From an uncultured Collinsella sp. (GTDB lineage: Bacteria; Actinomycetota; Coriobacteriia; Coriobacteriales; Coriobacteriaceae), in assembly GCA_900757235.1 (NCBI GenBank), contig CAAENB010000004.1, positions 1-11,499 on the forward strand: a DNA stretch of 11,499 bases, in the 5' to 3' direction. A model generated the notes under the pieces. That model was given only the letters and a program-made list of their open reading frames with translations. It searched no databases and was not told the origin of the DNA. The position numbers and the translations under genes were made by a program. Below, in pieces: positions 6,640 through 11,499 of this stretch (position 1 is its first letter; each line of letters begins with the position of its first letter).

Positions 6640-7512
6640 GTGAACCGCGATTTCGCATCATCGCTCATCCAGCTCAACAATACGTTCTATCGCGAGCACT
6701 CCGCTTCCTTTTCCGATACGCGCCAAGCCCCGTGGCCCGGCTGGGTGCGCACCATGGACATCGCGCTCGAGCAGCTCGACGTCGCCACGATCGAGCATCC
6801 CGTCCGCGTCTTCGATCTTGCCTGCGGCAACATGCGATTCGAGAACTTTGCCGCCGGCGGCGCACTTGCCGCCAAGGGCGTCGACGGCGCAAACCCCTCG
6901 GCAGACGCCAGCTGCCCGTTTGAGTTCTATGGTGTTGACTCGTGTCAGGATTTGGCTATCGATGCACATGGCCACGCCCTGCGCATTCCCAACCTGCACT
7001 TCCAGGAACTCGACGCGCTCGATGCCCTCATGAAGCTCAACCCCGCCGAGACGCCTGACGTGCTTTTCGACGCCCCGCTCGCTGACATCTCGGTCTGCTT
7101 TGGCTTTATGCACCACGTGCCGTCGTGCGAGTACCGCGTACGCGTGCTCGACGCCCTGGTGCGCCAGACGCGCCCGGGCGGCATCATCGCCATCAGCTTT
7201 TGGGAGTTTATGAACGACGAGCGCATGGCGCGCAAGGCCGTTCGAGCCGAAGCCCGCGCCGAGCTCACCCCGCCGTTTGAGGGTTACGATTCCGCGCAGT
7301 TTGAAGCCGGCGACCACCTCATTGGCTGGCAAAACGACCGCCATGCTTACCGCTATTGCCACCACTTTGACGATCAGCAGATCACCGACTTGGTGCGCGG
7401 CGTCCGAACGTTCTACAAGAGCGGCGAGGTCCCCGTGCGCGAGCTTGAGCGCTTCCATGCCGACGGTCGCAGCGGCGAGCTCAACCGTTACGTGATTCTC
7501 AAGCGCCTGTAG
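6640..7512 (+). CDS. Trm9/ALKBH8-type tRNA wobble-uridine methyltransferase homologue
   Basis: This is a class I SAM-dependent methyltransferase of 290 residues. The N-terminal stretch FYREHSASFSDTRQAPWPGW (16-35) matches the Trm9/ALKBH8 hallmark of the form VYxxIAxHFSxTRxKPWP. Then come SAM motif I VFDLACGNMRF (57-67), post-I YGVDSC (97-102), ISVCFGFMHHVPS (150-162) and TRPGGIIAISFWEF (177-190), comparable to the RPGGxxLIYVWA segment of Trm9. Last is a GDHLIGW...YRYCHHF segment (224-243), resembling the VPW...YYHxF region of Trm9. Eukaryotic Trm9 methylates cm5U34, the product of Elp3 chemistry, to mcm5U34, so proximity to elp3 is meaningful. Start: GTG 6640 follows GGAGGGAG (6623-6630); upstream ATGs at 6505 and 6517 lack ribosome sites and overlap the promoter. 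The Trm9-like relation is well supported by motifs; the substrate is inferred. Confidence 0.75.
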   Translation: MNRDFASSLIQLNNTFYREHSASFSDTRQAPWPGWVRTMDIALEQLDVATIEHPVRVFDLACGNMRFENFAAGGALAAKGVDGANPSADASCPFEFYGVDSCQDLAIDAHGHALRIPNLHFQELDALDALMKLNPAETPDVLFDAPLADISVCFGFMHHVPSCEYRVRVLDALVRQTRPGGIIAISFWEFMNDERMARKAVRAEARAELTPPFEGYDSAQFEAGDHLIGWQNDRHAYRYCHHFDDQQITDLVRGVRTFYKSGEVPVRELERFHADGRSGELNRYVILKRL

Positions 7513-7584
7513 GCATCGGCGACTTGCCGCCGAGCCGCACCGCAACTTTCGGGCAAGCTATGCCCCACCCTTTTCAACCCATTG

Positions 7585-7610
7585 ATGGAACGTGCTGCCA
7601 TGCGTTCCAT
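7585..7610. repeat. Perfect 8-bp inverted repeat just upstream of trmB
   Basis: ATGGAACG (7585-7592) and CGTTCCAT (7603-7610) flank a 10-nt loop in the 118-bp gap between the Trm9-like and TrmB-like genes. The stem ends 10 bp before the AAGGAG ribosome site (7621-7626). No T-run follows, so it is not a normal intrinsic terminator; a leader hairpin or protein site is possible. A weaker hairpin, GGGCA/TGCCC at 7551-7565 with TTTT nearby, could be a poor terminator of the preceding gene. Confidence 0.45.
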
Positions 7611-7630
7611 ACTCATGATCAAGGAGCCTC

Positions 7631-8470
7631 ATGGGAGCCGTCCACGTTCGCACGCCTAAGAACTTTGTGCTCGAAGAGCGCCTGGAGCGCTACGCCGATG
7701 CGATTGAGACGAACCCCGAGGCCTATGCCGGAGATTGGCGCGAGGCCTGTGCGCCCGCAGGCAGCAAGCCTTTCGAACACCTTCATCTGGATCTTGGTTG
7801 TGGCAAGGGAACGTACCTTGTAGAGCGCGCGGCCCGCGAGCCAAACACGTTCTTTATCGGCATGGACCAGGAGCCCATCTGCATCGCCTATGCCGCACAG
7901 AAAATCTGCGAGCAGGAGCTGTCCAACGCACTTGTCCTGCCCCGAGGCGCCGCATCGCTGCCGCAGCTGTTTGCCGCAGGCGAGCTCGATGCCATCACCA
8001 TCAACTTTCCCACACCGCAGCCCAAGGCCAAGTACGCCAAAAAACGGCTCGTCCATGTCGACCATCTGATGCTCTACCGCCCGCTCTTTGCAGCCGGCGC
8101 CACCGTCACGCTGCGCACCGACAGCAAACCGCTGCGCGACTACGCCCTGGGGCAGATTGCCGCGGCCGGCTACGACACGCTTTGGGTAAGCGACGACGTC
8201 CGCCGCGACCATCCCGAGCATCCCGAGACCGAATACGAATGCCGCACGCGCGAGATGGGTGCCGTCATCTATGGCATTTGCGCCACACCCGGCGCGCAGC
8301 CCAGCGATGAACAGCTCGCGGCGGGCCGCGCGCAGGAGCAAAGCCTTGCCTGCTACCTGCCCGAAAACCTCGATGAGCTCACCTATGTACCTCTGGGTAT
8401 GGAAGAGGCCGTCGAGAACTTTAGAAACCGCGCCCGTAAAGGCAAGAAGCGCCTGCCGCAAGAGTCCTAG
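7631..8470 (+). CDS. trmB: TrmB-like tRNA (guanine-46-N7)-methyltransferase with altered FPDPW motif
   Basis: The 279-residue protein aligns with TrmB along its length: N-terminal VRTPKNFVLEERL, NPEAYAGDW (28-36), SAM motif I LDLGCGKGTYLVE (53-65), FIGMDQEPICIAYAAQK (75-91), LRTDSKPLRDYAL (161-173) and TEYECRTREMG (200-210). TrmB makes m7G46 in the variable loop of tRNA. Oddities: the family motif FPDPWPKKRHxKRRL reads FPTPQPKAKYAKKRL here (126-140), with Thr128 for the conserved Asp, Gln130 for Trp and Tyr135 for His; and the C-terminus runs about 60 residues beyond the usual end, finishing in a basic tail (RNRARKGKKR). Start: ATG 7631 with AAGGAG 4 nt upstream. The family is clear, but activity on G46 is uncertain because of the lost Asp. 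Confidence 0.85.
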   Translation: MGAVHVRTPKNFVLEERLERYADAIETNPEAYAGDWREACAPAGSKPFEHLHLDLGCGKGTYLVERAAREPNTFFIGMDQEPICIAYAAQKICEQELSNALVLPRGAASLPQLFAAGELDAITINFPTPQPKAKYAKKRLVHVDHLMLYRPLFAAGATVTLRTDSKPLRDYALGQIAAAGYDTLWVSDDVRRDHPEHPETEYECRTREMGAVIYGICATPGAQPSDEQLAAGRAQEQSLACYLPENLDELTYVPLGMEEAVENFRNRARKGKKRLPQES

Positions 8471-8537
8471 GGGCTTCTGATGGTCGCGGCGTCGGCAAAC
8501 AAGCGCAAATTGGCGCCAGCGAACGGCCCTCAAACCT

Positions 8538-8656
8538 AAGTGAGTAGACTTTTTTGCAATAGCCAGGCACAGCCCGCATAGCGAAACATAAAACCGCAGG
8601 TAGAACCCTTGCGCAAAAGTCATGTGCTCGCAATATCGCAAAAAGTCTACTCACTT
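8538..8656. repeat. 119-bp palindromic element with long terminal inverted repeats (MITE- or REP-like)
   Basis: The left arm AAGTGAGTAGACTTTTTTGC (8538-8557) is the reverse complement of the right arm at 8638-8656, except for 6 T against 5 A. Similarity continues inward with one mismatch (GCAATA / GCGATA). A further pairing GCACA (8567-8571) / TGTGC (8623-8627) lets the element fold as one long imperfect hairpin. A third, partial copy of the arm core (GCAAAAGTC) lies at 8613-8621. No transposase and no clear target-site duplication is seen. It fills most of the 309-bp gap 8471-8779 between the TrmB-like gene and the DUF3516 helicase; before it the gap holds only a TGGCGCCA palindrome (8511-8518), after it a promoter-like site. 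Confidence 0.7.
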
Positions 8657-8715
8657 GGCTAGCGACTACACTAAACGGCCGGGCAGAACGCCCATTTCCT
8701 GCATTTTCTCGCGCG

Positions 8716-8746
8716 CTGGCACCCCGCGCCGCCGCTACGCCATAAT
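8716..8746 (+). promoter_or_regulatory. Candidate promoter of the DUF3516 helicase gene
   Basis: CATAAT (8741-8746) matches the -10 consensus at 5 of 6 positions. The best upstream hexamer is CTGGCA (8716-8721, 4 of 6) at a long 19-bp spacing. A start near 8753 would leave a leader of about 27 nt. The ribosome site before ATG 8780 is weak (GAGAGAA, 8764-8770). Confidence 0.4.
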
Positions 8747-8779
8747 AGTTGGCGGACAATCGCGAGAGAAAGCAAACAA

Positions 8780-11461
8780 ATGGCACAGACCACGACAGAT
8801 ATCGCCGCCAGCACCGTCTCCGGCGCCGGAGCCGCCAGCTCATTCTCGGGCGGCACGGGAACCGAAGCCGAATTCGGCTCACTCGGTGCGCTCTCCCCCA
8901 CCTGGTGGGAGCCCGAGGACGGCAGCGAGCCCGAACCGTGGCTCACGCCCGACCAGGCCTTCGAGCGCTTCTTTGAATGGACGAGCAATCGCGGTATTGA
9001 GCTGTGGGACCACCAGGAAGAGGCCCTCATGGATCTAGCCGCCGGCGATCACGTCATTCTGGGCACGCCGACCGGATCGGGCAAGTCGCTTGTCGCGCTG
9101 GGCATGCTCTTTATGGGCATGGCACAGGGCAAACGCTGCTATTACACGGCCCCCATCAAGGCTCTGGTCAGCGAGAAGTTTTTCGACCTTGTGCAGGTGC
9201 TCGGCCGCGATAACGTCGGTATGATCACCGGCGACACGCATATCAACACCAAGGCGCCCGTCATCTGCTGTACGGCAGAAATCCTCGCCAACGACGCACT
9301 ACGCGAGGGCGAAGATGCCGATGTTGGCTGCGTCGCCATGGACGAGTTCCACTACTTTGCCGACCCCGATCGCGGCTGGGCCTGGCAGGTACCGCTGCTC
9401 ACCCTGCCTCACACGCAATTCATGCTCATGAGCGCCACGCTCGGCGATGTCACTGCCATCGCCGCCTCACTCGAGGAACACACCGGCGCTACCTGCGACT
9501 TGGTCGTCGATGCCCCGCGCCCCGTGCCGCTGAGCTACGACTATGTGACGACCTCCCTCGAGGGCACCGTCGAGCTCGCCATGCGCCGTGGCGAGGCCCC
9601 GCTCTACATCGTGCACTTTAGCCAGGATGCCGCACTTGCGACGGCGCAATCCCTCGCCAACTTTGGCATTGCCAGCAAGGAGCAGCGCGAGGCCATCAAG
9701 GAGGCGGCCAAGGGCACGAGCTTCTCGACGGCCTTCGGCAAGATTCTCAAACGCCTTCTTGGATGCGGCGTCGGCGTGCACCATGCTGGCATGTTGCCGC
9801 GCTATCGCCTGCTGGTCGAGCGCTTGGCGCAGCAGGGCCTGCTGCCCGTCATCTGCGGCACCGATACGCTCGGCGTCGGCATCAACGTACCCATCCATAC
9901 CGTGGTGCTCACCGCGCTCACCAAGTTCGACGGCTACAAGATGCGTCGCCTGCGCGCACGCGAGTTCCATCAGATTGCCGGTCGCGCCGGCCGTTCGGGC
10001 TTCGATACCGAGGGCATGGTCATCGCCGAGGCCCCGGAGCACGAGATCGAGAACGCCAAACTCATGGCCAAGGCGGGCGACGACCCCAAGAAGCTCCGCA
10101 AGATTAAAAAGAAGAAGGCCCCCGAGGGCTTTGTCACCTGGAACAAGCAGACCTTTGAGCGCCTGATCGAGACGCAGCCCGAAACGCTCAAGCCGCGCCT
10201 TCGCATCACACACTCCATGGTGATTAGCGTGGTCGAGCAGGGCGGCGATGCCCGAGCCCGCGTACACGACCTCATCGAGACGAGCCTGCAGACTCCCGAG
10301 GAAAAGGCAAAGCTCGAGGTTCGTGCCGACGAGATCTTCGCCACGCTCATCGACTCCGGCGTCGTCGTGCGCACTGAGGTGCCGCCCGCACCCGACGCTC
10401 CGGCTGATGCCGCGCCGGACATCGACTACGCGCTGACGGTCGACCTGCCCGAGGACTTTGCGCTCGACCAGCCGCTCTCGCCGTTTTTGCTTGCCGCGCT
10501 GGAGCTGCTCGACCCCGAGAGTGAGACCTATACCATGGACCTCATCTCGATGGTCGAGGCTACGCTCGAGGACCCTAAGCAGGTATTGCGCGCACAGGAG
10601 CGCGCCGCGCGCGACCGCGCGATGGCCGAAATGAAGGCTGACGGCGTCGAATATGAGGAACGCCTGGAGCGCATCCAGGATGTCACCTACGAAAAACCGC
10701 TCGAGGACTTGCTCGACGCCGCCTTCGACAAGTACTGCCAGGAAGTGCCCTGGGCAAACGACTACCAGCTCTCTCCCAAAAGCGTCCTGCGCGATATGCT
10801 GGAAAGCGCGAGCGATTTTAAGGGTTACATTCAAAAGCTCGGCATCGCCCGCTCCGAGGGCATTTTGCTGCGTTACCTGGCAGAGGCCTACCGTTCGCTC
10901 GACCGCACCGTGCCCATCGAGAAGCGCGACGAGCGTCTGCGCGACATTATCTCGTGGCTCGGCTTTGTGGTGCGCTCGGTGGACTCGAGCCTGGTGGACG
11001 AGTGGGAGAACGCCGGCAGCCCGGCAGCCCTCGATGCTGCGCCGCCGCAGGGCATCGACGAGGTCGTGGCGGACCGCCGCGGCTGCACGCTGCTGGTGCG
11101 CAACGCGCTCTTCCGCCGCGTGACCCTTGCCGCCCGCGAGCACGTTCGCGACCTGGGCGAGCTCGACGACGACTGGGGCATGAGCGAGATCCGCTGGCAA
11201 AAAGCACTCGACGCTTACCACGAGCAGCACGAGGAAATCCTCACCGACGGAGATGCCCGCAGCGCCGCGATGTTTTCCATCGATGAGTCCGACGAGAAGA
11301 CCGCGCACGTATGGCACGTGCACCAGATCTTTGCCGACGAGGATGGCGACCACGATTTTGGCATCATGGGCGATGTCGATCTGGACGCCACGCAAGACGG
11401 CGGCGAGGTAATCTTCAAGAACTACCGTGTCGGCTTTATCGAGGACCTGCTCGAGGACTAG
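8780..11461 (+). CDS. Ski2/HelY-like DEAD/DEAH-box helicase with DUF3516 C-terminal region
   Basis: An 893-residue SF2 helicase. After a Ser/Gly/Ala-rich low-complexity start (1-40), RecA-like domain 1 carries Walker A GTPTGSGKS (95-103), Ia TAPIKALVSEKF (123-134), II DEFH (188-191) and III SAT (218-220). Domain 2 has VHHAGMLPRYR (333-343), V GTDTLGVGIN (360-369) and VI QIAGRAGR (398-405). These motifs fit the Ski2/Mtr4/HelY group, usually RNA helicases. A Lys-rich stretch (435-446) leads to the long C-terminal half, which matches DUF3516 as found attached to such helicases in actinobacteria; its function is unknown. That half has an acidic Ala/Pro/Asp-rich linker (about 540-560) and ends in an acidic, beta-rich region. 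ATG 8780 is the only sensible start, though its ribosome site is weak. It appears to be a single transcription unit; the substrate is inferred only. Confidence 0.9.
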   Translation: MAQTTTDIAASTVSGAGAASSFSGGTGTEAEFGSLGALSPTWWEPEDGSEPEPWLTPDQAFERFFEWTSNRGIELWDHQEEALMDLAAGDHVILGTPTGSGKSLVALGMLFMGMAQGKRCYYTAPIKALVSEKFFDLVQVLGRDNVGMITGDTHINTKAPVICCTAEILANDALREGEDADVGCVAMDEFHYFADPDRGWAWQVPLLTLPHTQFMLMSATLGDVTAIAASLEEHTGATCDLVVDAPRPVPLSYDYVTTSLEGTVELAMRRGEAPLYIVHFSQDAALATAQSLANFGIASKEQREAIKEAAKGTSFSTAFGKILKRLLGCGVGVHHAGMLPRYRLLVERLAQQGLLPVICGTDTLGVGINVPIHTVVLTALTKFDGYKMRRLRAREFHQIAGRAGRSGFDTEGMVIAEAPEHEIENAKLMAKAGDDPKKLRKIKKKKAPEGFVTWNKQTFERLIETQPETLKPRLRITHSMVISVVEQGGDARARVHDLIETSLQTPEEKAKLEVRADEIFATLIDSGVVVRTEVPPAPDAPADAAPDIDYALTVDLPEDFALDQPLSPFLLAALELLDPESETYTMDLISMVEATLEDPKQVLRAQERAARDRAMAEMKADGVEYEERLERIQDVTYEKPLEDLLDAAFDKYCQEVPWANDYQLSPKSVLRDMLESASDFKGYIQKLGIARSEGILLRYLAEAYRSLDRTVPIEKRDERLRDIISWLGFVVRSVDSSLVDEWENAGSPAALDAAPPQGIDEVVADRRGCTLLVRNALFRRVTLAAREHVRDLGELDDDWGMSEIRWQKALDAYHEQHEEILTDGDARSAAMFSIDESDEKTAHVWHVHQIFADEDGDHDFGIMGDVDLDATQDGGEVIFKNYRVGFIEDLLED

Positions 11462-11469
11462 CCGGGCGC

Positions 11470-11499
11470 AATGGGACGAAACAAAGCGGGGCCGCTGGC
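11470..11499 (+). CDS. Possible start of a further gene, cut by the window edge
   Basis: ATG at 11470 opens a frame (MGRNKAGPLA) that runs off the window, 8 bp after the helicase stop. Only 10 codons are visible and there is no clear ribosome site apart from a GGGC run, so this may be chance. Confidence 0.15.

Noticed and set aside
8421..8882. Minus-strand frames across the 8471-8779 gap
   Set aside because: They pass through the palindromic element and into antisense of the helicase, with no conserved motif or ribosome site.
9467..11395. A 642-codon open frame on the minus strand opposite the DUF3516 helicase
   Set aside because: It mirrors a clear helicase with all SF2 motifs; the antisense product shows no recognisable domain. 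Long antisense frames are expected in GC-rich DNA.
1..11499. CRISPR arrays, tRNA/rRNA genes, insertion sequences, prophage genes
   Set aside because: No regularly spaced repeats, no RNA gene signature and no transposase or integrase protein were found on either strand.

Overview
The window is GC-rich and densely coded, with a strong preference for C/G-ending codons. Its gene content fits an actinobacterium of the Coriobacteriia, most likely a Collinsella-like gut species. This is inferred from composition, from an Elp3 of the bacterial/archaeal type, and from a DUF3516 helicase; no rRNA or other phylogenetic marker is present.

Layout, left to right. (1) 2-1843 (+): the 3' part of an Lhr-like DEAD/DEAH helicase that begins outside the window. 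(2) 1870-4656 (-): two tightly coupled genes, elp3 (radical SAM/GNAT tRNA U34 enzyme) and a spermidine-synthase-like Rossmann protein whose ATG directly abuts the elp3 stop. (3) 4668-4706: a 12-bp terminator hairpin that ends the next leftward unit. (4) 4754-6372 (-): a two-gene unit with an ATGA overlap, encoding a membrane-tethered XRE-type HTH regulator and a membrane-anchored DUF4097-type beta-repeat protein. (5) 6373-6639: a divergent control region with a long imperfect inverted repeat that carries a -35-like TTGAC in each arm. (6) 6640-8470 (+): a Trm9/ALKBH8-type tRNA methyltransferase homologue, then a TrmB-like (m7G46) methyltransferase. (7) 8471-8779: an intergenic stretch holding a 119-bp palindromic element with about 20-bp terminal inverted repeats, then a promoter-like site. 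(8) 8780-11461 (+): a large Ski2/HelY-like helicase with a DUF3516 C-terminal region.

The common theme is RNA, especially tRNA wobble and variable-loop modification: Elp3 (cm5U34), a Trm9-like methyltransferase (which in eukaryotes methylates cm5U34 to mcm5U34), a TrmB-like protein, and two helicases of families that often act on RNA. The most interesting hypothesis is that Elp3 and the Trm9-like protein form a bacterial version of the eukaryotic mcm5U34 pathway. A second point is that the TrmB-like protein lacks the conserved Asp and Trp of its FPDPW motif. I saw no CRISPR array, tRNA/rRNA gene, transposase or prophage gene.
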